NCBI GenBank assembly: GCA_016871495.1
Contig: VHDF01000030.1
Coordinates: forward strand, 1 to 52,793
Source of the DNA: Verrucomicrobiota bacterium
GTDB taxonomy: Bacteria > Verrucomicrobiota > Verrucomicrobiia > Limisphaerales > VHDF01
DNA length: 52,793 bases
Direction: 5' to 3'
In this document: piece after piece, positions 27,696-35,097 of the stretch
How positions within the stretch are numbered: the stretch's first letter is position 1
How the letters are laid out: each line of letters starts with the position of its first letter
Translations under genes and position numbers: made by a program
Notes under the pieces: model-generated
What the model was told of the DNA's origin: nothing
What the model saw: only the letters and a program-made list of their open reading frames with translations
Databases searched by the model: none

Positions 27696-28085
27696 TCAGA
27701 GAAGAAGGACGCAGTATCGGGAGTAGAGCCGGTCAGGTTTGCCGACGCTCCGCGCGGGCAGGGCCAAGCCGTCCGAGACCTCGTCCCGGGGTGTCCCACC
27801 CACCAGGCATTCGCTTGGCGGCTGACTGGGAAATTCCTTCGCAGAGGAAGTCGGAGACGGAACTCCGGAAGGATTGGGGACAGGTGAAGAATGGGGAAGG
27901 GAGACCGGGGTAACACAACAAGCGCACTCGACGGGAAGGCAGCAGGAACGATCCGAGCAAGCCTCACCGACATCTTCACCTGAAGTTCGGAAGGTGGACC
28001 CGAACAAGGCGGCGACGAACTGCGTGATCAGCATCAAGCAGAACATCGCGGACCTCAAACGGATCCATGTCAACGCAGGCCGCAT
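27696..28085 (-). CDS. Candidate small exported or membrane-bound Cys-rich protein
   Basis: A 129-residue frame upstream of cusC in the same direction. Residues 10-35 are hydrophobic (AMFCLMLITQFVAALFG), like a signal or anchor, and are followed by a cluster CSDRSCCLPVECACC with six Cys in fifteen residues, then a Pro/Ser-rich tail ending YCVLLL. I do not recognise a family. The hydrophobic start plus Cys cluster and its place between an exported Cys-pair protein and the copper-type efflux genes suggest a metal-binding accessory, by analogy with CusF-like chaperones but without sequence resemblance. No strong ribosome site is visible, and an internal ATG at 28046 is an alternative start. It could still be a chance frame. 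Confidence 0.45.
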   Translation of the reverse strand: MRPALTWIRLRSAMFCLMLITQFVAALFGSTFRTSGEDVGEACSDRSCCLPVECACCVTPVSLPHSSPVPNPSGVPSPTSSAKEFPSQPPSECLVGGTPRDEVSDGLALPARSVGKPDRLYSRYCVLLL

Positions 28086-28153
28086 TCGAAGGAGGAAATG
28101 TTCCCGTGGAGCAAATAACGCTCTCCCGGGCAGAGCACCCGCCGGGCTCCATT

Positions 28154-28185
28154 AGGAGCGGAACGGTTCGAACAGAACCGCTCCT
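28154..28185. repeat. Hairpin after the exported CCxxC protein gene
   Basis: Arms AGGAGCGG and CCGCTCCT (8 bp, perfect) with a further internal GGTTC/GAACC pairing option. It starts six bases past the stop of the gene at 28191. No T-run, so a weak or non-canonical terminator at best. Confidence 0.55.
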
Positions 28186-28190
28186 CTTGA

Positions 28191-28475
28191 TTACTTCGCG
28201 GATTTCTTGTTGGCCTTGGCGATCTTTTTCATGATTTTCGCCGAGTCCTTCTTGAAATCCTTCATGCACGATTTGCAGCACAGCTTGATTTCCTGACCTT
28301 CGTGCTCGAACACATAGGGATCCCCCATGTCACCCAATTTTTCGTCTGAAACAGCGCAGGTCTTAAGTGGATAAGCCTTCACCTTTTCCTTGGCTTTGCC
28401 CGCTTTGTCGGCGGCTTGCACCAAAGAGATCGAGGCGATCAGGGCCAGGGCAATCAGGGTCGTGATGGTTTTCAT
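28191..28475 (-). CDS. Small exported protein with YHS/TRASH-like CCxxC metal-binding domain
   Basis: A 94-residue product starting MKTITTLIALALIASISLVQA, a clear Sec signal peptide cleaved before ADKAG. The mature part has YPLKTCAVSDEKLGDMGDPYVF, then the strand/turn HEGQEIKLCCKSCMKDFKKD, and a Lys-rich helical tail. One upstream Cys plus a downstream CCKSC is the arrangement of YHS/TRASH-type metal-binding domains. Such proteins often accompany copper/heavy-metal efflux genes, and here the gene precedes the cus-like genes in the same direction. Metal chaperone or sensor function is inference. The TTG two codons before the ATG is an unlikely start. Confidence 0.8.
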   Translation of the reverse strand: MKTITTLIALALIASISLVQAADKAGKAKEKVKAYPLKTCAVSDEKLGDMGDPYVFEHEGQEIKLCCKSCMKDFKKDSAKIMKKIAKANKKSAK

Positions 28476-28543
28476 AGTCAATTCAAATGTTTCAGTTCAA
28501 ACAAAACTCTATCCCTTACGGACGGAAAAGGCATGCTTTTTCT

Positions 28544-29566
28544 TCATTCGGCGTCGAAGCGCCATCCGTGCTGGCGCAGCACGTCCTCCATCTTCACCGG
28601 ACGGCCTCCCTGACGTTTGCTTTCGTCGGCTGCTTCCATAAAGGCCATGAGCTCAATGGTTTCCTCGGGTGGAATGGGAGGGACACCGGTCTGGAAAAAC
28701 TTCACAATTTCGGCCACCAGGGGCGCATAATCCCCGCTCCCCTTTTGCTCGGCCACACCCTGACGGCCAAACACAATGACCTTGTGGGGCGTGGCTCCGG
28801 TACGCAACCCGACCAGCACACCCGTTCGGCCTTCAGACCAAGTTCCCGTGACCACATCCGTCTCCTCGGTGGCCGAGCGCGTCACCACTTCACATCCGCG
28901 TCCCAAAATCGTGTAGAGCGCTTCGGCCGGGTGAATGCCGTACCAATAAAAATCAGGATGATGGGGCTCCTTGTGGGAAGGTCCGTAAGAGATCGCGCTG
29001 CGGATTGCGCCAATGTTCGCCTTTCGAACGTCGGCCATGCTGAGATAAAAACGATAGGAAGACGAGGTGAACCAGGGCACCCGGGTCCTTTTGCCCAAAC
29101 GATAGATCTCAATGGCGTCCCGAAGTGAACCCGCCAGCGGTTTGTCGATGAAGAGCTTCTTCCCGGCCTGAAACGCGGGCCGGGCCTGCTCCAGATGCGG
29201 ACGCCCGTCCACGCTTTCAATCATGACCGCATCGACCTTGCGACAGAGCTCTTCGACGGTGGGAACCATCTCGACCCCGTAGGTCTGGATCAATTCCTGA
29301 GTGTACCCCTCAACCCGATCCCAGCTGGAGGGAATGTCGCGGCTGCCCCCCTTGACCGCGGCCACCACCTTGGTCCCGGGCGTGTATCCTTTCGCCGTCG
29401 AGTCGTTCATCAACTTCGTGAAAGCCGTGGCATGGGACGTATCGAGTCCCACCATGCCCACGCGGATTTCGGCGGCGGTCGAGACGGAAGTCACGGCAGT
29501 CGGGACACTCATGGTCATGAGAAGAAGTCGAAACCAAGTCGAAGGCAACGAAAACGATCGGAACAT
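28544..29566 (-). CDS. Exported Gfo/Idh/MocA-family oxidoreductase
   Basis: NAD(P)-dependent sugar or sugar-alcohol oxidoreductase family. N-terminal hydrophobic stretch (STWFRLLLMTMSVPTAVTS) ends at STAAE, a Sec-type export signal, which is common for the many Gfo/Idh/MocA paralogues of Verrucomicrobia and Planctomycetes. The nucleotide-binding fold starts EIRVGMVGLDTSHATAF, a variant of the usual GxGxxG with the second and third Gly altered. The substrate-side motif DKPLAGS corresponds to the family EKP, near residue 145-150. The C-terminal domain has HPDFYWYGIHPAEALYTILG, like the conserved GxHxxD/E helix. Substrate unknown. The ATG at 29566 is preferred over a GTG at 29584. Confidence 0.8.
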   Translation of the reverse strand: MFRSFSLPSTWFRLLLMTMSVPTAVTSVSTAAEIRVGMVGLDTSHATAFTKLMNDSTAKGYTPGTKVVAAVKGGSRDIPSSWDRVEGYTQELIQTYGVEMVPTVEELCRKVDAVMIESVDGRPHLEQARPAFQAGKKLFIDKPLAGSLRDAIEIYRLGKRTRVPWFTSSSYRFYLSMADVRKANIGAIRSAISYGPSHKEPHHPDFYWYGIHPAEALYTILGRGCEVVTRSATEETDVVTGTWSEGRTGVLVGLRTGATPHKVIVFGRQGVAEQKGSGDYAPLVAEIVKFFQTGVPPIPPEETIELMAFMEAADESKRQGGRPVKMEDVLRQHGWRFDAE

Positions 29567-29791
29567 GCCTCGACCATGCCGCACGAACCACCTCGAAGCA
29601 AGGCGTCTGTGGCGACCACCACGTGCGGCGGTGCGGGGGATTTCTGGTGTCCTTCTCGCACCATTTCATGTCCGGCCCGGACACCGTTCTGCAATGACCC
29701 CGTGTCCATGGTTGAATTGTGAAGTGCAGTCGTTCTCATTTTACACCGGAGCGCGGCCGGGTCGTCCTTCGACCCGCCGCAGCACGTTGAA

Positions 29792-30079
29792 TCATCTGGA
29801 GTATCCCGGCCTGTCCTCAGGCTGCGGCTGGTCTCCGACCCAGCCGCGCTCCCCCAAAGGAGAATGCCTGTATGAGATCCCTGTTCCGCGGACGCGAATG
29901 GAGCCAGCCTCGGCAATTCCCAGGCCGAAGATCAGTTCCAGAAGCGTGGTTTTGCCGGATCCGTTGGGGCCGATCAGGCCGCAAATGGAGCCTTCCGGCA
30001 CGTCCAGATCGATCGGGCCGAGTTTGAACTTTTCGTAAGACTTAACAATGCCTCTGATCTCAATCGCATTCATAGTCAT
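29792..30079 (-). pseudogene. Truncated ABC transporter ATP-binding subunit
   Basis: Opens as a normal YtrB-like ATPase: IEIRGIVKSYEKFKLGPIDLD, then Walker A GLIGPNGSGKTTLLELIFGL, then AGSIRVRG. After about residue 65 similarity stops abruptly and the frame ends at residue 95; the Q-loop, ABC signature and Walker B are all missing. The start overlaps the GntR stop by ATGA, so the arrangement was a standard GntR-ABC operon. The remainder of the ATPase and the permease are absent, and the next gene is an unrelated oxidoreductase. This indicates a deletion or insertion junction near 29885. A functional short protein is very unlikely. Confidence 0.8.
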
Positions 30080-30480
30080 GAGGATTCTTTGAGTTTTTTG
30101 AGGGCTTCCCTGAAAATATTTTCAATTTCCACCCGCTTGAGCCCGGCGTCCGATGCCTCACGGCAGCCTTCGGCAAAGAGTGACGACGCATGGGCCAGTT
30201 TGGCCTGCCGCCCGCGATCCTCTCCCCCTTCAGCAACGAAAGTACCCAATCCCTGTCGGCGGAGGATAATCCCTTCGCGCTCGAGATCTTCGTAGGCGCG
30301 CTTGACCGTGATCACACTGACCATGAGATCCTGAGCCAACGCCCGGAACGAAGGCAGGGCAGTACCCCCTGGCAACCGCCCGGAACTTACCTCGCGCTTG
30401 AGACCGTCCACGATCTGTTGATAGAGCGGTCCCGGCGCCGCCGCCGAGAGCGGCGGCAAGAAGATACGGTGATCAGCCAT
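30076..30480 (-). CDS. GntR-family transcriptional regulator, YtrA-like
   Basis: A 134-residue DNA-binding regulator. The N-terminal winged helix (about residues 12-80) shows PLYQQIVDGLKREVSSGRLP, PSFRALAQDLMVSVITVKRAYEDLE and the wing RRQGLGTFV. The C-terminal part is short and helical, as in the YtrA subfamily, which has no large effector domain. These normally repress their own operon with an ABC transporter; here that partner is truncated. A palindromic A/T-rich site sits six bases before the start codon and is the likely operator. No ribosome site is visible before the ATG, so the message may be leaderless. Confidence 0.87.
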   Translation of the reverse strand: MADHRIFLPPLSAAAPGPLYQQIVDGLKREVSSGRLPGGTALPSFRALAQDLMVSVITVKRAYEDLEREGIILRRQGLGTFVAEGGEDRGRQAKLAHASSLFAEGCREASDAGLKRVEIENIFREALKKLKESS

Positions 30481-30485
30481 AACTA

Positions 30486-30508
30486 CTGTATATATACACC
30501 ATACACAG
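30486..30508 (-). promoter_or_regulatory. Probable operator/-10 region of the YtrA-like gene
   Basis: Imperfect inverted repeat with outer arms CTGTGTAT and ATATACAG (minus strand), containing the perfect 12-bp palindrome TGTATATATACA at 30487-30498. It ends six bases before the GntR start, overlapping a TATATA -10-like element, as expected of an autorepressor site. Confidence 0.55.
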
Positions 30509-30745
30509 TAAGCTGGCTACATCTTTTTTAGCTTTTCAAGATGGAGAACCTCTCAAGCGGATGGACCCGCGATCGCAATCCGGAATCATTTCCCCAATCC
30601 CCCAGCTTCCAATCCGGCCAATTCTACGCCGTCAAAAAACGTAACTTATCTCACCCGCGCAATGCCTCGCGGCACAGAACTTGATCGATGCGTGGGCTTG
30701 GCTCCAACTTGCGCTCTCACGGAGACTCGGTGGCCGTTTCCCGTT

Positions 30746-32734
30746 TTACGGCACAGGCGGCGCGGGCATGCGCGATCCCAAGCGCAAATACTGCCAGATC
30801 GCTTCCCGTTGCTTCGTCCCATCCCCATCCAAGATCTCCGTCAAAGGACTTTTCCCCTCCTCGTCAAAGTACACGGGCATCTTCGAAGTTGGGTCGATCG
30901 ACAACGGATTGCGCAGCCACCGCAGCACCCAATCTTTGCGCAAGCGGCTTCCGCTCAAAATCAAATTGACTCCCGGCGCCTCGAACACTTGCGTGGCTAC
31001 CATGCTCCCCACGCTGTGGCAACTGGTGCATGAAAAGCCACCCGCGGCCGAGACAAGCTTCGCCCCCGTTTTCACCAGCTCCGCGTCAGGATCAGGTTCA
31101 ATCGCCGAGCGCCCGCCAAGCCCGTGCCCATGCGCCAATCCCTTCGCCAGCAGGCTTGCCCGCGCCGGAAACGACGGCATCCGACCCTCCAGCCACGGCC
31201 GGGGCTTCTCCTTCACAACGCCGGCTAACATCGCTTCCACATACTCCGGATTGATCTTCTCCCCGAGCCTTTCGAACGGCGGCCAGCCTTCCACCTTCCC
31301 ATGGCACTCGCGGCACTGCAGTTCCCGCGCCTGCCGCCTCGCAAAGTCCGCGGCCACCTGACGGTTGAGCGAACCCGCCATGCGCTTGCCGAACTCGCGC
31401 AATGAGTCTCGCGCGTCACCTACCAACCCGAAGTCCGGTGCCGCCAAGGGTGGACGCTCCGACAAACATCCGGACTCCCAATTCACCACTTTTTTGAAAA
31501 CGTTGGACCGCACCCCGTCATCCTTCCTCGTTTTGTGGCACTGCAAACATCCTCGATCCTGCACCAAGCGCCGCCCTCGATCCACGCCGCCACCAGCGTC
31601 TGCCTGCAATGTGTTCGCGTCACTTCCGCCCGCCTTGGTGAGCAAAAAGGACGATAACGCCGCGGCCTCTTCGACGCTCAAATGAAAATTCGGCATGCGA
31701 ATCCAATCATAGTGCGCCTCGGGTCGCATCAGGAAATCACGCAAGGATCGTCCGGGGAATTTCCTCCGCACGTCTCGCAAACTCAACTTGCCTCCCTCCA
31801 CCTCGGCCTCACCAGGTACCGAGTGGCAAGACCCGCAATGCAAAGTGCCAAAAAGTTTTTCCCCCTGCCCGGCGTCTCCGCTCGGCTCGGCTGCACCAGC
31901 CGCCGTTTTTGCGGAATCCGTCAAACTCGCCAAATATCGAGCCACCGATTCCGCCTCCTCCGCGGCGCGTTCACCTTGAAAGATCTTGGGCATCCTCGCT
32001 GAATGTCGATGCTTTTTCGGGTCCAATATCCAGTCCCTCATCCATGATGGCCCCCGCCGCGACCCGATCCCGTCGAATGTCGGAGCGCCCATGCGCAGGT
32101 CGGCAGGTTGACCCGGCCCGTGGCCCTCATGGCAACTCGCACACCGCAGCTCGAGGAACAAGTCACGGCCTTTCCGCCGAACCTCATCGGACTCCACCTC
32201 GGGACTCGGCGCGTGCGAGAAGGCGGACGCGGGCACCGGCCCGGGAGGCGTGTCCCGATTGGACCAAAACAACCTCACCCATCCATCGCCGGCGTTCGGT
32301 CGTCTCCACTGCACCCGAAACGAGTTCGTTCCTTTGCCTAAGCGAACCGTGTTGCTCGCGGGCAATGAAGGCGCATCCCCATCCGCCTCCAATTCCTGAA
32401 CCAGCTTGCCGTTGATCTCCAACCGCACCGGGCCCCTCGCTTCGAACTGAAAGCGAAAATCAGCGCGCAAGTCCACCGAGATCAGACCCCGCCACTCAGC
32501 CTCCACCAACCCCGGTGCCACAAAGGGCGAAGGCGTCTCGCCAGCGGGCACGAACAACTCCACGGTCGGCCGAGACTCGATATCACGACCCTCCCCGGCG
32601 AGGGATCGAAAGGACACCTCCAATCCCGGCTTCAAATCCGCCGCCCACCCCGAACACCACGCGACGAAGGCGCCTACCAGCCATCCCAACAGCATGTTCC
32701 TCCGCGTGGAGTCGCGTCTTGAATTCATCCTCAT
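30746..32734 (-). CDS. Exported five-haem cytochrome c with N-terminal PA14-like domain
   Basis: A 662-residue periplasmic protein with an N-terminal signal/anchor (NMLLGWLVGAFVAWCSGWA). Residues about 40-175 form a PA14-like beta domain (FRFQFEARGPVRLEINGKLV ... VRLFWSNRD), a carbohydrate- or polymer-binding fold in other proteins. Five c-type haem sites follow: CASCH, CGSCH, CLQCH, CRECH and CTSCH, spaced along three or more cytochrome domains with Met-containing axial segments such as SARMPKIF, IRMPNFHL, EGRMPSFP and SKMPVYFD. It lies 21 bp after the stop of the large dehydrogenase-like gene in the same direction, so it is probably the electron acceptor for that enzyme. Substrate unknown. 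Confidence 0.88.
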   Translation of the reverse strand: MRMNSRRDSTRRNMLLGWLVGAFVAWCSGWAADLKPGLEVSFRSLAGEGRDIESRPTVELFVPAGETPSPFVAPGLVEAEWRGLISVDLRADFRFQFEARGPVRLEINGKLVQELEADGDAPSLPASNTVRLGKGTNSFRVQWRRPNAGDGWVRLFWSNRDTPPGPVPASAFSHAPSPEVESDEVRRKGRDLFLELRCASCHEGHGPGQPADLRMGAPTFDGIGSRRGPSWMRDWILDPKKHRHSARMPKIFQGERAAEEAESVARYLASLTDSAKTAAGAAEPSGDAGQGEKLFGTLHCGSCHSVPGEAEVEGGKLSLRDVRRKFPGRSLRDFLMRPEAHYDWIRMPNFHLSVEEAAALSSFLLTKAGGSDANTLQADAGGGVDRGRRLVQDRGCLQCHKTRKDDGVRSNVFKKVVNWESGCLSERPPLAAPDFGLVGDARDSLREFGKRMAGSLNRQVAADFARRQARELQCRECHGKVEGWPPFERLGEKINPEYVEAMLAGVVKEKPRPWLEGRMPSFPARASLLAKGLAHGHGLGGRSAIEPDPDAELVKTGAKLVSAAGGFSCTSCHSVGSMVATQVFEAPGVNLILSGSRLRKDWVLRWLRNPLSIDPTSKMPVYFDEEGKSPLTEILDGDGTKQREAIWQYLRLGSRMPAPPVP

Positions 32735-32755
32735 TCCCGGCGCGCTCCGCCCCTC

Positions 32756-35041
32756 TCAGGGAACCACATGCACCGTGTGCAAGACTTCCTGATTCAACTC
32801 GAATCCGTCTGCGGCTCGGAGGGCGAACTTCACCTGCATTTGCATCACCGGCTTAAGGTCCTCCAACGACAGCGTCACGGTCTTGCCATCCTCCGAAAGC
32901 CGCGCGGATTTCACCACCATCGCGTCACGTCCGGTCTTTTCCGGATGAGCCACGGAATATTCCATGGAACCATAATTGAGGGAGCGCCGGTAATTCCATC
33001 GTTGCACGTTATAATTCTCCGCGCCCTCGGCCGACGCCCGGTCCAGCGGCTGGGTGAACGTCAAGTGCACTCCCTTCTGATCCACCCGCAAACCTTGGAC
33101 GGAATACACAGGCTTGCCCGTGTAACGAACCCGGTCGAAACCGCTCAGCCGCGCCGCCTTGGTCTGCCACCCTTGCATTCCCGCGACGTACAACTGGCCG
33201 TCCGCCGGATTGAATTTCGGACGCATCGCCGCGGAGGAGAACTTCAACGGAATCCTCACGGCCCCTCCCTGCATACGCTCCCCGACCTGCTGCCGCATGA
33301 CAAGATACAAGGCGCACTCCCCGTAGGAAGTGTGCAACAGTTCGTCGCGGAAGGGTCCCCAGCGCTCACTGGTGACCCAAACTTGCCCGCCCCCTGAATT
33401 GTCCCAGCCGTTGCGGGAAAGCCAGCACAACGGCGGATCGAACTCCGGCACCGGTTTGCGCTGGGCCACGTGCTCCACTCCATAAAACCCACCCGGCTTG
33501 ATCCAATTCACCGGACAACTTGGAATCCACGTCCCCTCATTGTCTCCCGTCGTCAACTGGCCGTCGGCCCGCACCCCAATGCCGTTCGGAGCACGAAAGC
33601 CTGTGGCAACCACTTCCAACTTGCTTCCATCGGGAGACACCTTGCAAAGGGTCCCGTTGTGGGCCGCGATCCGCTCAAATCCACTCCCGCCCGGCCTCAC
33701 CGGCGCCGCCTTCGCGAAATAAAAGTTCCCCGCCCGGTCGCGCTGCAAGTCGAAGACAAACTCGTGAAACCCCTCCGTGGAGGTGTAGAGATTGCAAAAA
33801 TTCTCATAATAATCAGCCTCCCCATCCCGGTTGAAGTCGTGCAGCCGGGTGATTTGGTCCCGGCCCGACACATAAATCACATCGTTGACAATGACCAATC
33901 CCAGCGTCTCGTAAAGCCCGGACGCGTATCGCGTCCACGTCAGGTTCTCCAGCTTATCGTCAATTCCCGAGACCACCCAAACGTCCCCGTCCCAGGTGCA
34001 AAGCGCGGCCCGCCGCCCGTCCGCGAAGAAATCCATCCCTCCAAAGCGCACGCGCCGCCGCCACGGGTTTTCCGTGGGCGGAGTCAACCGGTCGAGAACA
34101 TAAGCGCCGTCGGGTGTGGCACTCGCTTCCAGCTCGCCTCGAGTGATGATTTGATGTTTCCAACGCGCCGGCCCGCCCTTGCCCGCCATCGGCACCCGCA
34201 CCTCACCCTCCAGTTGCGCCTCAAACTTGCCGGCCATCGACCTCGGCCCCTTCCACACCACCACCCTGAACGAACCTGAAAAACCTTTCGGAAGCTTCAC
34301 CAAGGCGCGGTGACCTTCCGCAACCAGACTCCCGCCCTGAGGCAGTCCCGTCACCCCCACCCGGGTCGCATCCTGCCCCTCTTGCTGAAACACGATCATC
34401 CGCCCCGACGAACTCTGGAAGGGAACCCCTCCCTCCACTTCGCAAACCACCAGCGTCATGGCCTCTCGCGTCTGGTCAATCTCGATGTTCCTCGTGAAAC
34501 CAGTCACTCCTTCCAAAAACTGCGTGGTGGGATGTTCTCGAATCTTCGCGCCGCGCACCGTGTAGGTCAGCACCACATCTTGGCCATGGACATAGTGCCC
34601 GTCCCAACGCGCCCAACCACCCGGCAACGGACCGAACGGCTCCGTCCTCGGATCGGCCAGCGAGTCTTTCTCCCCAAGCCAGCCCGGCAGCGCCGGCGTG
34701 CCAAAGACCTGCTCGCCGTGGATCGAAGGATGCCCGCCATGCTGCCCGTCGAAGGCCACGCCGTGCGTGGTGATAAAGCCCTCGCGCCAACCGGCCGCCA
34801 TGCGCATCAATTCCGTGTCGAAAAGCATCGACGACCTCGGCCCCACCCGGATCGCCAAGCCCTTCATGGCGGTATTGCCTTTAGGTTGGGGCGCCGAGAC
34901 ACACGCCGCCTGCACCGGAAAGTCCGATTGCAGCAAGGCCTCGTTCACCGGCGGCGCGGCCGCCAACGCCAACCCGGTCCAGGCGCCCATGGCCATGCCG
35001 ATCCACCCCTTCGCCTGCTTCGTCCAAAAGTGCATTCCCAT
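32756..35041 (-). CDS. Exported PVC-type protein: DUF6797-like domain plus beta-propeller dehydrogenase-like domain
   Basis: A 761-residue periplasmic protein with an N-terminal signal (GWIGMAMGAWTGLALAAAP). The N-terminal 300 residues (NTAMKGLAIRVGPRSSMLFD, TTHGVAFDGQHGG, ARWDGHYVHGQDVVLTY) match in style the DUF6797 region of Planctomycete/Verrucomicrobia cytochrome-linked proteins. The middle (about 320-650) is a propeller like PQQ/sorbosone-type dehydrogenases (GGMDFFADGRRAALCTWDGDVW, RLHDFNRDGEADYYENF, ATGFRAPNGIGVRADGQLT, GDNEGTWIP). A C-terminal Ig-like domain ends it. It has no haem motif; the neighbouring downstream gene supplies five. In related genomes such domains are often fused to a cytochrome c, which supports a redox pair. 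Family label is from memory and the substrate is unknown. Confidence 0.78.
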   Translation of the reverse strand: MGMHFWTKQAKGWIGMAMGAWTGLALAAAPPVNEALLQSDFPVQAACVSAPQPKGNTAMKGLAIRVGPRSSMLFDTELMRMAAGWREGFITTHGVAFDGQHGGHPSIHGEQVFGTPALPGWLGEKDSLADPRTEPFGPLPGGWARWDGHYVHGQDVVLTYTVRGAKIREHPTTQFLEGVTGFTRNIEIDQTREAMTLVVCEVEGGVPFQSSSGRMIVFQQEGQDATRVGVTGLPQGGSLVAEGHRALVKLPKGFSGSFRVVVWKGPRSMAGKFEAQLEGEVRVPMAGKGGPARWKHQIITRGELEASATPDGAYVLDRLTPPTENPWRRRVRFGGMDFFADGRRAALCTWDGDVWVVSGIDDKLENLTWTRYASGLYETLGLVIVNDVIYVSGRDQITRLHDFNRDGEADYYENFCNLYTSTEGFHEFVFDLQRDRAGNFYFAKAAPVRPGGSGFERIAAHNGTLCKVSPDGSKLEVVATGFRAPNGIGVRADGQLTTGDNEGTWIPSCPVNWIKPGGFYGVEHVAQRKPVPEFDPPLCWLSRNGWDNSGGGQVWVTSERWGPFRDELLHTSYGECALYLVMRQQVGERMQGGAVRIPLKFSSAAMRPKFNPADGQLYVAGMQGWQTKAARLSGFDRVRYTGKPVYSVQGLRVDQKGVHLTFTQPLDRASAEGAENYNVQRWNYRRSLNYGSMEYSVAHPEKTGRDAMVVKSARLSEDGKTVTLSLEDLKPVMQMQVKFALRAADGFELNQEVLHTVHVVP

Positions 35042-35097
35042 TCAACAATCTCCGCGCGAAAAGGTTCCTGAAAAAAGCACCGCCCGCCCCCCCGGCC

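Noticed and set aside
28091-28118. Strong GGAGG ribosome-site-like sequence followed by ATG on the plus strand
   Set aside because: The frame stops after six codons; no leader-peptide context is visible.
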